Assembly: GCA_034766995.1 (NCBI GenBank) | Contig: CM068315.1 | Span: forward strand, 50,481,662-50,545,661 | Reading direction: 5' to 3' | Length of the DNA stretch: 64,000 nt | From: Acanthacorydalis orientalis | Taxonomy: Eukaryota > Arthropoda > Insecta > Megaloptera > Corydalidae | In this document: one piece after another, positions 47,735 to 61,380 of the stretch | How positions within the stretch are numbered: position 1 is the first letter of the stretch | Layout: the number at the start of each line of letters is the position of its first letter | Program-made: the position numbers and the translations under genes | The notes under the pieces: generated by a model | What the model was told of the DNA's origin: nothing | The model's input: only the letters and a program-made list of their open reading frames with translations | The model's database searches: none

Positions 47735-50110
47735 ATATCACACACTCGTTGGTATTAGAAAATCAAAATAAGTGTAAATCTGTTCACATAAGTTATTTTC
47801 GCAGCAAATGTAGCATAAATATAAAATACATAGTTGATTTTATCTATTAAATTTGTAATTAAATATTTTACATTTTGATTAATTTCATAACATTTGGGAG
47901 TTTTATTTTTGTATACGTTTAATGTCAATTTATTATTCATTATGAATAGAAATTATAAAATTTGGCTTATAGTATTATATGTATCATTAGAATGTAATTG
48001 GGATGATATATGTTGAATACAGTTGATGCAATAGTTATATTAATTTCATTTTTCATCTTTTTTATAAAATTCGCCGACAGAGAAATATTTTTATCAATAA
48101 TGTCAGTATTATTAAATTATTTTCTAATATTTAATAAATGTACAACATATTACATACTGTAAAAATATAAACCTTTGTAATAAAATATATTGTCACGTTT
48201 ATACAAAATTAAATTGTTTTTATTTAGTACCACTATAATGATATACAAACTGGTAGCATATGTACATACTATAAAATATAATTCTCTTTCTTTATTTGTA
48301 ACTCTTACTTCTTTTTTTCAATAAAATGCAGTGTAATATGATAATTTTAAATGTAACATTTAAGAGTTATGATGAAATTTGGGATTTTAGATTCTTTACA
48401 ATAAATACTTATATAGCTTTTATATAAAACCAAAAAAATCAGTTCTTTGGGAATATTAAAATTCTGCTGGGCTTTTAGTCTCAGCAGTTGAATGTTGTCA
48501 TGTAGGTGGTGGATAATATGGAGGTCTTGTTGATGGAAAATATGGAGCAGCAACAACTGGAGGGTAATGTGGTGGAGGGGCAGTTGGCACATAAGGAGGA
48601 TATACTGCTGGATGAGCAGAACCAGCTGGAGGTGGAGCTGATAAATGAGGGGGTGGAGCTGTTGGTGGTGGAGCAGATAAATGAGGTGGAGGAGCTGTTG
48701 GAACATGTGGTGGTGGTGGTGCTGCTAAGTGTGGTGGTACAACCTACAAATAAATAGTTTACAATTACAAATTTGTCTTTCAAAGTGTCTATAATGTAAA
48801 ATTAAATAGATCAATTAGCAAATACAAAAAAATGCTTATAAAATATTTTTCTTCAAATTTATTTTGTTTTATCAAAATATAAAAACTTATTATGCATTAT
48901 GAATGTTTTCAAATTATAAAAATTGATAATTTTTATTGGTTTGTACAACTTTAAATACTATTTGTAATGTATTGAAAAAAAATACTTACAGTTGGTATTG
49001 GAGTACTGAATGTTGGTGGATAAGAACCTATTGGAGGAGGCGCATTATACTGATATGTGTAATGTGGGATTTCAGGAGCAAGAACTTTAATTTGTTTATT
49101 TGGTGGGATTACAGTAGTAGCTGTCACTGGTGGAACTTCTAATATTTCTGATGCAGAAATATCACTTCCGTTTTTACTGATTGTCGAAATTTTTACTGGT
49201 ATTGGAGCTGCTTTTGGTGATCTTGGTGGTGTAACTGGTTTTGGGAGCAATGGTGGACTTTCAGGTGCATTTATATTATTTGTTGAAGTTGAATATAAAT
49301 CTAAAACTTGATGACAAATATCTTCTAATAAATCCATTGTTATATCCTCGACAAACATATCCCACCATCGCAAATGGCGTGGTGTACGACCAGCCCAGTC
49401 AACTACTTCAACTTTTGACAATTTTCCAGCTAAATACATTAATGCAACTGCAATTATTTCTGGCTCCCATTGTAAAGCTAATGTCGTGCATAAACTATCA
49501 TTTACAAAATTCCATGCCATTTGTATCATTTTTTGTAGCTTAGTTTTATCTCCTTTTAAACATTTTGCATATTTCTTTAAGTAACTATAAGGATGTTCTA
49601 CTTGTAAATCAAATTTAATAGTCTGCAGAAGAATTCTTTCTAATGTCATTACTTCTTCTTTAGGATCTTCACCGAAGGTTGCAAATTTAGCATCTGTTAA
49701 TAAGCTACGTGCTGTTTGAATAATGTCTTTGCATTTTTTTGGAGTTTCTTCAACTTTACCTGCTAAAAATAGGCAACAACAAGCTGTAACGTATCTAGGA
49801 AATGTTCTAAATGAATGAAACATATAAAACCGATGAAAGTAAAGCACTCCAGTTGCTACTGTGTCAATTCCAAGAGCCATTGTTGTACCGGTATCAATTA
49901 TGAATCGAGCACCTTCTCTTCGATATCGACTTTCTGTTTCATAATCAATCCCATCTGCGGCAGATGGAGTATTTCTCAGTTCTTTTTTATCATAATACCA
50001 ACACGGCATTTTTAAGCTTCATATACTTAACCTCAAAATATGAAAAGTATTCCTTTTAATATAATTTCTTATTTATGATATTATAATTGTTATTAATTCA
50101 ATTGATTGAT
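47735..50110. repeat. Duplication unit B (cyclin K copy 2 and flanks)
   Basis: Partner of 44656-46970; see that entry for the extent and gradient of similarity. Confidence 0.85.
48498..50009 (-). CDS. CycK: Cyclin K, copy 2
   Basis: Two coding exons: 48990-50009 and 48498-48743, 421 codons, with the intron in the same place and of the same length (246 bases) as in copy 1. Exon 2 has one extra Pro codon. Exon 1 is exactly the same length. Cyclin folds and the CDK-facing blocks ([35 protein letters not shown]) are identical to copy 1. Differences cluster in the N-terminal fold (TTMALG), one helix (AWNFVND, where copy 1 and human have AWTFVND) and the linker ([14 protein letters not shown] versus [14 protein letters not shown]). 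It has intact splice sites and frame, so it is a second gene, not a processed or broken copy. Which copy is ancestral cannot be told from this window. Confidence 0.93.
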
Positions 50111-51480
50111 GTTATATTTTAATAATTTTTGTATTTTCAATTTTTATACATTACGCATAACTTCTCTTCTAATAAGAAACTAATACAAACCGCAACTATA
50201 TCACTTAGATTAATCTTAATAGTTTTTTAGTCTATTAAAAATTATGTCAATATCTATGTTCTAGGTAAAGTTGATTATTTTCTTGCATGCTATTTCGCAG
50301 TTTTTACGTGTATAAGTTTAAAATTGAATGCAATGGGAAAAACATATAGTTTTGACCCAAATATAGACTATTTTCAACGAATAGAATGTGTCAAAGTCTG
50401 AAGCATTTAACTGTAAATCAATGTATACAAAGGGCAAAGCAGGATAGTAAAGATCGCATATTGCTTTTGCTAATTGATACTAAGATGTGTTCCCAGTTGT
50501 TTGTTTAAGTAATAACATCTAAGAATATTATTACTAATGATACCACGATAATTGAATACATGTCTGAAATATGTGCTACCATAAATTAAATGATTAGTAT
50601 AAATTCATTGTACTTTGATACTAGAGTACTCTACACAATCCTAGCATAGGGCATAGATAAAGCATGCGTAGAGTATTTAAACGTGTGTCCAAATTTATTA
50701 CTATATTGATATTTTTATCATTTATGTATGATCTTAATCCATAGATAAAATCCGTAACTCTTTGTTTAATCTATAATAGAAAGCACAGATGAAAGACTGA
50801 TAGCAAGTATGCGGACGTAAAATGGAGTCATAGATAAAGAACATTTTGTTATATTCTATAATAGAACTTAGAAGTATCTGTGGTCTAGTTAATGGTAAAA
50901 CATGTTTTAAGAATCGTTTGATTGCCGTTAGGTACTCTAGTAGTTTGGTAGTATTTAAAGCGTAAACAAATTTAAAAACTTAAAGAGAATCAATGGATGC
51001 AATTGCTGAATAAATAAGAAATTGACAAAATATAAAATTATTTAGATTAAGAGAGAAATACTAAAACATATATTGAACTACCAAGTTATTTTTAGTCAAT
51101 TAAGCTTCTGGATTATAATATTAAGTGTCCTATTTACGATATATGTTTTTATATTTTATTCAAATATGTAATTTTAAATCTTAAATTATACTATTGCCTG
51201 AACACTTATTCTACAATTACCCAAAGAATGTACGATCTGGTCCAGTCTGATATAAGTCTATTTTTTTACAAACTACCGAAAAGAATTTTTCGAAAAAGGA
51301 TTTAACCCTTGCATTTACATTAGATTAGTAGTACGATTGCAAATTTAAATATCCTATAAATCATGATAACGTAATTATTAAGTTGATATGGTAGAGTATA
51401 ACGAAATTATCAATAGACATAGATTTCCCTATGATTTTAGGGAAATATAATATTATAACGTTACCGGATATTCGTTTGCA
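50111..51480. other. Intergenic, no gene seen
   Basis: A+T-rich, no repeats or frames of note. It separates cyclin K copy 2 (leftward) from NSA2 (rightward) and must contain both promoters. Confidence 0.55.
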
Positions 51481-52043
51481 ATCGATATAGCGACTTCTCT
51501 TAGTCGTTTTCCTGTGTTGAGCATGGTTGTTTTGTAGGTAAGTTAAGAAAATGTAGTACTTGCAATTAAGATTTATATCTATATTATTTCTGTTTATTGA
51601 AATAAGTTATAGCAAATGTGTGACATATATATGATCTAATTAATGAATTAGTTTCTACTGTTTTTTGACAAATCTTTAATTTATGTTTGTCACATGGCGT
51701 AAGAATAAGTTACTATTGAAAACTTTTCTGAAGAAAACTTTATTTTTCCTCGGGCGATTATATATTTTAAATGTGTAAAGAATTGTGCATTATTTATTTT
51801 TTTGTTTAATTCGGGGACAATGCGGGTATTTTGTGAATATGACTAGTGTATGAAGATTTGAAGTTGCAACGTGTAATTTTCACATAAGGTAAGTTTTAGT
51901 AATTTGTTAAAATTAAAGTATTCTGTTATTTGGTCATATTCAGAGAGATACCCGTTTAGTCTTGTTTGTATCTCAATGAAATGACATTTATTAGATTTCG
52001 AATTTATTTCAGAAAGAAAACGCTTTATATATAAATTGTCGTC
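51481..52043 (+). promoter_or_regulatory. NSA2 promoter and 5' UTR introns (inferred)
   Basis: A pyrimidine-rich CTTCTCTTAGTCGTTTTCC near 51492 could be a TOP-like start. Donor-like GTAAGT sites follow at about 51537 and 51889, and a TTTATTTCAG acceptor ends at 52012, 31 bases before the NSA2 ATG. The intron 51889-52012 is the better supported. Confidence 0.4.
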
Positions 52044-52823
52044 ATGCCTCAAAATGAGTATATTGAGCGTCATCGCAAGCTTTATGGCCGAAGACTTGAT
52101 TATGAAGAAAGAAAGAGAAAAAGAGAGGCTAGGGAGCCACACAAAAGAGCAGATAAAGCCCGTACATTAAGAGGCTTGAAAGCTAAAATATATAACAAAG
52201 AAAGGCGAAATGAAAAAATTCAAATGAAAAAGAAAATCAAAGCACATGAAGAAAAGAAAACCCAAAAAAGAAGTGAAAAAATATCAGAAGGAGCTCTTCC
52301 TGTGTATTTACTGGATCGTGATGTTCAATCTAATGCGAAAGTTTTATCGAATATGATTAAACAAAAACGAAAAGAAAAGGCTGGAAAATGGGATGTTCCT
52401 ATTCCGAAAGTTAGAGCTCAAGCTGATGCTGAAGTCTTTAAAGTTTTAAGAACAGGAAAATCAAAGAGAAAAGCATGGAAGAGAATGGTCACTAAAGTTA
52501 CTTTTGTAGGAGAAGGTTTTACTCGTAAACCACCTAAATTTGAAAGGTTTATTAGACCAATGGCTTTGCGCTTTAAGAAAGCTCATGTCACTCATCCAGA
52601 ATTAAAAGCAACGTTTTGTTTACCTATAATAGGAGTTAAGAAAAACCCAAACTCTGCCATGTATACAAGTTTAGGTGTAATCACAAAGGGTACTGTAATT
52701 GAAGTAAATATTTCAGAATTAGGTCTTGTAACTCAGGCAGGTAAAGTTGTATGGGGTAAATATGCACAAGTGACAAATAATCCTGAAAATGATGGTTGCA
52801 TAAATGCTGTGTTACTTGTATAA
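52044..52823 (+). CDS. NSA2: Ribosome biogenesis protein NSA2 (TINP1)
   Basis: Single coding exon of 259 codons; human NSA2 has 260. It is a nucleolar assembly factor of the pre-60S ribosome needed for 27S pre-rRNA maturation, related in its C-terminal half to eS8-type ribosomal proteins. The start [20 protein letters not shown] and the following [16 protein letters not shown] are hallmark blocks. The N-terminal 90 residues are highly basic (nuclear localisation, rRNA contact), then [10 protein letters not shown] and [11 protein letters not shown], and a beta-rich C-terminus with [13 protein letters not shown] and [23 protein letters not shown]. The start is fixed by full-length agreement. 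RPS27A follows 343 bases downstream in the same sense. Confidence 0.97.
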   Translation: MPQNEYIERHRKLYGRRLDYEERKRKREAREPHKRADKARTLRGLKAKIYNKERRNEKIQMKKKIKAHEEKKTQKRSEKISEGALPVYLLDRDVQSNAKVLSNMIKQKRKEKAGKWDVPIPKVRAQADAEVFKVLRTGKSKRKAWKRMVTKVTFVGEGFTRKPPKFERFIRPMALRFKKAHVTHPELKATFCLPIIGVKKNPNSAMYTSLGVITKGTVIEVNISELGLVTQAGKVVWGKYAQVTNNPENDGCINAVLLV

Positions 52824-52842
52824 ATTATTTGTATTATGTTCA

Positions 52843-52848
52843 AATAAA
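52843..52848 (+). terminator. Candidate NSA2 polyadenylation signal
   Basis: AATAAA 20 bases after the stop, within AAATAAATAATTTAATAAA; a close, plausible position. Confidence 0.5.
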
Positions 52849-53157
52849 TAATTTAATAAATATTTGGTTTTATATTATTTTATAAAAAAAATCCTTACAT
52901 ATTTGGTGCATTGTGCATATGTGCGTGCGTGTTTTGTGACCAAAAGAAAGCTGTATACTATTTAACAGCACACATTCAACTTGATTGTAATCAGAAATAT
53001 TATTTTTTTTAATCAGGAATATAACTAGTCCGGTGTTGTTTCATAATTGCTTTCTTTGCTTAAAATTTGTCTTTAGTTCATACTTTAAAAAAGTATTGCC
53101 TTTAAAGTTATTTTTGTCATGCGACATTAAAGATTACCTGTCTGTTTTAGTGAATAA

Positions 53158-54874
<1,717 letters not shown>

Positions 54875-56279
54875 AATGCTTTGTGCAAATCATTTGTATA
54901 ATATAAAATTGTTACAAAAATATAATGTCTGATAAGCAGTGTGTTTTGTAAAAAAAATTGCTTTATTCAGTTTTTAATCACTTTTTGCTGTATACAGTTT
55001 TAGAATGAATTAAGAAAATAATTTGTCTATCGGTAATACTTGTATTACTTTTGAATTAAGAAAATTTAGAATTAATTAGTGAACTTCAACCAAATTAAAT
55101 ACTAGAAAATTAAAATTCTCTTGAAAACTCTAAATTTTAATTCAAAAAAAGTAAATGTTTAAAAACTGTATTGTTTATTTTTTAAAAACAAAATACATTT
55201 TTCCTTGACAACTGTTCTTTTTATGTACAGGACAAAAACCTTAAATACTTCGTACTTTCTCTATTGAAATACAAAGTAGGTTTAAAAAATTTTTTATGGG
55301 TGTATGAATGATTATTTGGCAATTCTAGACTGTGTTCAGTAGTAAATTTTATGCTTTTTTGAATAGTAGGTAGTAGGGTTTGTCTCATGGGCGATGTTTT
55401 TTGCGGTAAAAACGTTTCAGGTAGCAAATTTTATGTTGTATCATCAAACTGTATAATGGATTTTGTAATCAGCACCGGATCTTCATGATATTAAAAAACC
55501 TTGTATACTTAGAATTTTGTAAGCATTTAGATATAAGTTAATTTCAATAATTTTCTGTAGGTATTTGAATGTATATGCTTTATTGGTGTGGCATGGGCTT
55601 GAAGTGCCATTCCTACATTTGAGTACTAAGCGTGGATGCTTATGGTTTGCACTTCTCATAACTTTGGATCTTGTTGTAATGTGGATATTTTAACTAAGTT
55701 GTGGAGTGATTTTTTTTATGACCTCTGGGAGATCGCTTTTTGGTGGAAGACCAGTGGATCTCCAGGGTGCCATTGATTGCAACCTTTTAGTGACCCTCGA
55801 ATGTATTTAAAGTTTTTATGGTATATATACTTATTCTATGAATTGATTCAGGTAGTACATTTTATACCTTTTTGAATTGTGAATAGAGAATTTTGTCACC
55901 AATAACATGTTCTATAGGAGTAAAAACTCCTCTGACCTACAAATCTTAAAATATACTTTGAATTTAAAAATTTTCAACAGGATAAAAATCATTGATCAAC
56001 TTTGGTACTTTTTTGAAATAGTTTAAAAATTATTATCTACCTCGAGGGATATTTTGCCTTTATCTACTTGGATAAAGTAATTTTTTGACATTAGCTACAA
56101 ATCATTGTTCTGAGTGATATCTCGGAAATGAATAATTCCCATCAGATCAAAATTGTTATCCACCTAGTGATTTTTTAGTAGTTTTTATTAACATTTCCTT
56201 ACGTTATTTTTATATATTGGTTAAAATCCGACTAAGCTTGTGTGGTATTTAGATATTCTATAATAATCATTCATTCAAA
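54875..56279. other. Gene-to-satellite transition
   Basis: After the RpS27A stop there is A+T-rich unique-looking DNA with no supportable gene. Composition becomes less A+T-rich towards 55.6-55.8 kb. Some words in 55.9-56.2 kb (ATTTTTTGACATTAGC, GATTTTTTAGTAG) may already be decayed satellite. Confidence 0.5.
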
Positions 56280-56990
56280 AGTCATGTCACCAGGTCGTCA
56301 TTTTTAGACATTGTCTAGAAATTGTCTTCCAAACTGAATGATTTTTTGGCGTAAGTGTAAAATCGTGTCTCATCATCTCGAGTGATTTTTAGACATTGAT
56401 TAAAAACTGTCATCCTTCACAAGTGATATTTCAGCGCCATCCAAAAATCGTCTCATTATATGAAGGGAATTTGTCATTGTCCAAAAATTGTCATATATCA
56501 TGCTATATTTCGATGTCATTCAAAAATGGTCTCATCAGTTCAATTGATTTTAGACATTGTCTAAATATCGTTTCATTCCATGCTATTTTTCGATGTCATC
56601 CAAAAATCGTCTCATCAGCTCAAGTGATTTTAGACATTGTGTCAAAACTGTCGTCCGTCACAAGTAAATTTTCAGCGATATCAAAAAATCGCCTCATCAG
56701 TTCAAGTGATTTTAGACATTGTCTAAAAATCGTCGTATATATTTCATGCTATTTTTCGATGCCATTCAAAAATCGTCTCATCAGCTCAAGTGCATTTTAG
56801 ACATTGTCTTAACATACTTGTTGCGCCAACTATATTTTTAGTTGTCATCCAAAAACTCGCATCAGGTCAAGTGAATTTTAGACATTGTCAAAAAATCGTC
56901 CTCAATAACAAGTAATTTTTAAACATTATCTAAAAATCGTCAACCGAAAGTGATTTTTAGACAATGTCTAAAATTCACAGCAAAAACTGA
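56280..56990. repeat. Decayed satellite with TTTTAGACATTGTCTAAAA dyads
   Basis: Irregularly spaced copies of ATTTTTAGACATTGTCTAAAAATCGTC and of a partner unit TTTTTCGATGTCATCCAAAAATCGTCTCATCAG, diverged from each other. This is clearly related to the 41-bp satellite further right (same dyad, same CGTC after it) but not homogenised. The 134-codon open frame here follows the repeat period and is not a gene. Confidence 0.75.
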
Positions 56991-56999
56991 AAAAATGAA

Positions 57000-57880
57000 C
57001 TTTTCTTGCTTAAAATATCCAAATTGTTTAAAATCTGGTAATTAATTCATACAGGCTGATGTGTACTCTAATGTTTATACCAATGCTTAGACAAAATTAA
57101 TACCAATCCATAATGAATGCCGAAAAAGTATAAAAAACCCTCTAAAAATGCGTTTTTTTCACTTAAAATATCCAAATTGTTTAATATCTGGTAATTAATT
57201 CATATATGCCGATGCGTATTTTAATGTTCTATATCATATCTTAGACAAAATTAACATCGATCCATAATGGATACCGAAAATGTCAAAAAAACCCGCAAAA
57301 AACATGTTTTTCTTGCTTAAAATATCCAAATTGTTTAAAATCTGACAATAAATTCATACTGCGATGTGTATTTTAATGTTCTATATAATATTTCAGGAAA
57401 AATTAACACCGCTCTATAATGGATACCAAAAATGTCAAAAAACCGAAAAAAAATCACAAAAAACGTTTATCTTGCTTAAAATGCATCATGAGTTTAAAAT
57501 CAGGCAGCTAATTCAATACTGGTCGATGCGTATTTTAATGTTCTGTAATGTATGTGTGTTAGGCTAAAAAACTAAAAATGTTCGCGGTTTTTTGACCTTT
57601 TTTACCAAATGTCATATGCAAATAGTACATTTGGCCACTTCAGCATATAGAGCGTATAAATGTGCATCTTACAATTATACATTGTATAGGTTCTGCTACA
57701 TTTTTCCTAATCTGAGGCCAAAAACTGAAATTTTTTGGGATTTTTTAGCCTTTTTTACTATTTATATGCGAATCGTATTTTTTGATATTTCAACATACAG
57801 AGCTTATAAATAAGCATCTTTCAATTTATATAATTTATAGACTTTGTTACATTTCGTCCAATTTTATGCTAAAATGATTT
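57000..57880. repeat. Diverged ~155-bp satellite monomers
   Basis: The block CTTGCTTAAAATATCCAAATTG or its variants recurs at about 57007, 57161, 57313 and 57470, a period near 155. From 57,590 two further diverged units share CATA(T/C)AGAGC(G/T)TATAAAT about 148 bases apart. The word GATGCGTATTTTAATGTTCTAT at 57525 aligns with GATGCGTCTTGAAATGTTCTAT of the array to the right, so these look like old members of the same satellite. Confidence 0.75.
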
Positions 57881-57899
57881 TTAGACATTGTGTATCACT

Positions 57900-59940
57900 A
57901 ACTGTATGTGTACGTGCGTAATTTTAACTAAAAAATCCATTTTTTCGATAACAAGTAGTTGAAATTAACTTCTGAACGGCTAATATCATACATAGTTAGG
58001 CGTCTTAAAATTATCTATCACGTGGTGTGTGACTCGATCCGATTATTTTTCAAAATAACCTTATTTTGACCAAAAAATCCAATTTTCAACCAGTTTTTTG
58101 GTTATAATTGGTCGAAATTAACTGCGAAACGGCTAATGTCGTACATCATTAGATGCGTCTTGAAATGTTCTATCACGTGGTGTGCGATTCGATTCGATTA
58201 TTGACCAAACCGGCCTTATTTTTATCAAAAAACCCATTTTTCAAACAGTTTTTCTGCTATAAGTAGTCGAAATTAAGTGCAAAACGGCTAATGTCGTACA
58301 TCATTAGTTGCGTCTTGAAATTATCTATCACGTGGTGTGCGATTCGATTCGATTATTGACCAAAACGACCTTATTTTGATCAAAAAACCCATTTTTCAAC
58401 CAGTTTTTCTGCTATAAGTAGTCTAAATTAAGTGCAAAACGGTTAATGTCGTACATCATTAGATGCGTCTTAAAATTATCTATCACGTGGTGTGAAATTC
58501 TATTCGATTATTGACCAAAACGGCCTTATTTTGATCAAAAAACCCATTTTTCAAACAGTTTTTCTGCTATAAGTAGTCGAAATTAAGTGCAAAACGGCTA
58601 ATCTCGTACATAATTAGGTGCGTCTTGAAATGATCTATCACGCGGTGTGCGATTCGATTTGATTATTGACCAAAATGGCCTTATTTTGCCAGAAAACCCA
58701 TTTTTCAACCAGTTTTTCTGCTATAATAAGTCTAAATTAAGTGCAAAACGGCTAATGTCGTACATCATTAGATGCGTCTTGAAATTATCTATCACGCGGT
58801 GTGCGATTCGATTTGAGTATTGACCAAAATGGCATTATTTTGCCCGAAAAACCCATTTTCAACCAGTTTTTCTGCTATAAGTAGTCTAAATTAAGTGCAA
58901 AACGGTTAATGTCGTACATCATTAGATGCGTCTTAAAATTATCTATCACGTGGTGTGAAATTCTATTCGATTATTGACCAAAACGGCCTTATTTTGATCA
59001 AAAAACCCATTTTTCTACTAGTTTTTTGGTTATGATTAGTCGAAATTAACTGCGAAACGGCTAATGTCGTACATCATTAGATGCGTCTTGAAATGTTCTA
59101 TCACGTGGTGTGCGATTCGATTCGATTATTGACCAAACCGGCTTTATTTTTATCAAAAAACCCATTTTTCAAACAGTTTTTCTGCTATAAGTAGTCGAAA
59201 TTAAGTGCAAAACGGCTAATGTCGTACATCATTAGATGCGTCTTGAAATTATCTATCACGTGGCGTGCGACTCGATTTGATTATTGACCAAAATGGCCTT
59301 ATTTTGCCCAAAAAACCCATTTTCAACCAGTTTTTCGGATATAAGTAGTCGAAATTTAGTGCGAAATGGGTAATGTCGTATATCGTTGGATGCGTCTTAA
59401 AATTATCTATCACATGGTGTGCGATTCGATTCGATTGTTGACCAAACCGGCCTTATTTTTTATCAAAAAACCCATTTTTCAACCAGTTTTTCGGATATAA
59501 GTAGTCGAAATTTAGTGCGAAATGGGTAATGTCGTATATCGTTGGATGCGTCTTAAAATTATCTATCACGTGGTATTCGATTCGATTATTGACCAAACCG
59601 GCCTTATTTTTTATCAAAAAACCCATTTTTCAAACAGTTTTTCTGCTATAAGTAGTCGAAATTAAGTGCAAAACGGCTAATGTCGTACATAATTAGATGC
59701 GTCTTGAAATGATCTATCACGCGGTGTGCGATTCGATTTGATTATTGACCAAAATGGCCTTATTTTGCCAGAAAACCCATTTTCAACCAGTTTTTCTGCT
59801 ATAATAAGTCTAAATTAAGTGCAAAACGGCTAATGTCGTACATCATTAGATGCGTCTTGAAATTATCTATCACGTGGTGTGCGATTCGATTCGATTATTG
59901 ACCAAAACGGCCTTATTTTACCCAAAAACCTAGTTTTCAA
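57900..59940. repeat. ~155-bp satellite array, 13 monomers
   Basis: The marker GTACATCATTAG or a variant recurs at 57987, 58141, 58296, 58451, 58606, 58760, 58914, 59069, 59224, 59378, 59534, 59685 and 59838, so spacing is 151-156 bases. Each monomer has the order GATGCGTCTTGAAAT, CTATCACGTGGTGTGCGATTC, TTATTGACCAAAACGGCCTTATTTT, AAAACCCATTTTTC, TTCTGCTATAAGTAGTC. Monomers 58141 and 59069 are nearly identical, as are 58606 and 59685, while neighbours differ more, so there is higher-order structure. Confidence 0.95.
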
Positions 59941-60046
59941 CCAAAGTCCAAAAATCGTCGTTAAACTAGTCATTTTTAGACAATGTCCAAAAATCGTAAT
60001 ACATTTCAAGTCATTTTTAGAGAATGTCCAAAAATCGTCATTCAAG
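59941..60046. repeat. Short run of 41-bp-type satellite
   Basis: Three monomers with GTCCAAAAATCGT and CATTTTTAGACAATGTCC join the 155-bp array to the first minisatellite. Confidence 0.9.
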
Positions 60047-60562
60047 ACACCACAGACAGACCCACACAGACTCACACAGATCCACACAGACACAGACCCA
60101 CACAGACACAGACCCACACAGACACAGACCCACACAGACACAGACCCACACAGACACAGACCCACACAGACACAGACTCACACAGACACAGACCCACACA
60201 GACACAGACCCACACAGACACAGACCCACACAGACACAGACCCACACAGACACAGACCCACACAGACACAGACCCACACAGACACAGACCCACACAGACA
60301 CAGACACAGACCCACACAGACACAGACCCACACAGACACAGACCCACACAAACACAGACCCACACAGACACAGACCCACACAGACCCACACAGACACAGA
60401 ACCACACAGACACAGACCCACACAGACACAGACCCACACAGACACAGACCCACACAGATCCACACCCACACAGACCCACAACCACACAGACCCACAACCA
60501 CACAGACCCACAACCATACAGACCCACACCCACACAGACCCACACCCCCACACACACTAAGA
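60047..60562. repeat. GACACAGACCCACACA minisatellite
   Basis: About 30 tandem copies of a 16-base unit (CACACAGACACAGACC), shifting near 60455 to CCCACACCCACACAGA and CCCACAACCACACAGA units. All six frames are open or nearly so because the unit lacks stops, giving spurious 140-235 codon frames. It is much more GC-rich than its surroundings and sits inside a 41-bp satellite monomer. Confidence 0.95.
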
Positions 60563-61083
60563 CAATGTCCAAAAATCGTTGGATAACCAAAGTGATTTTT
60601 GGACAATGTCCAAAAATCGTCGGTTATTCCGTGTGATTTTTAGACAATGTCCAAAAATCGTCGGTCATTCCAAGTGATTTTTAGACAATGTCCAAAAATC
60701 GTCGGTTATTCCGAGTGATTTTTAGACAATGTCAAAAATCGTCGGTTATGTCGGGTGATTTTTAGACAATGTCCAAAAATCGTCGGTCAAGCCGAGTGAA
60801 TTTTAGACAATGTCCGAAATTCTTCGATCAAGCCGAGTGAATTTTAGACAATGTCCAAAAATCGGCGGTCAAGCCGAGTGAATCTTAGACAATGTCCAAA
60901 AATCGGCGGTCAAGCCGAGTGATTTTTAGACAATGTCCAAATAGCGTCGGTCAAGCCGAGTGAATTTTAGACAATGTCCAAATATCGGCTGTAAAGCCGA
61001 GTGAATTTTAGACAATGTCCAAATATCGTAGGTCAAGCCGAGTGAATTTTAGACAATGTCCAGGAATCGTCGGTCAAGCCGAG
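60563..61083. repeat. 41-bp satellite array, segment 1
   Basis: Tandem 41-base monomers of the form GTGATTTTTAGACAATGTCC + AAAAATCGTCGGTTATTCCAA, with a subtype GTGAATTTTAGAC... GGTCAAGCCGA in the right half. Confidence 0.97.
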
Positions 61084-61380
61084 TGAGACAGACCCAGAGT
61101 CAGACCCACACAGACACAGACCAACACAGACCCACACCCACACAGACCCATACTCACCCAGACCCACACCCACACAGACCCACACCCACACAAACCCACA
61201 CCACAAATACCCACACCCACTCAGACCTACACCCACACAGACCCACACCCACACACACACAGACCCACACTCACTCAGACCCACACCCACGCAGACCCAC
61301 ACCCACACAGACCCACACCCACACAGATCCAAACCCACACAGACCCACACCCATACAGACCCACACCCACACACACACAT
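61084..61380. repeat. CCCACACCCACACAGA minisatellite
   Basis: About 18 copies of a 16-base unit CAGACCCACACCCACA with some CCCAGA, ACTCA and ATACA variants. It is related to the right end of the first minisatellite and rejoins the 41-bp satellite at the same monomer position (TAGACAAT...). Open frames here are artefacts. Confidence 0.95.

Noticed and set aside
56396..56800. 134-codon frame in the decayed satellite
   Set aside because: Its protein repeats with the satellite unit (KNRLISS-like words), so it is a by-product of the repeat period.
59863..60636. Frames of 100-235 codons reading Thr-Asp-Pro-His or Cys-Gly-Ser-Val repeats
   Set aside because: They are the six-frame image of a 16-base minisatellite without stop codons. 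There is no plausible start, splice site or unique sequence.
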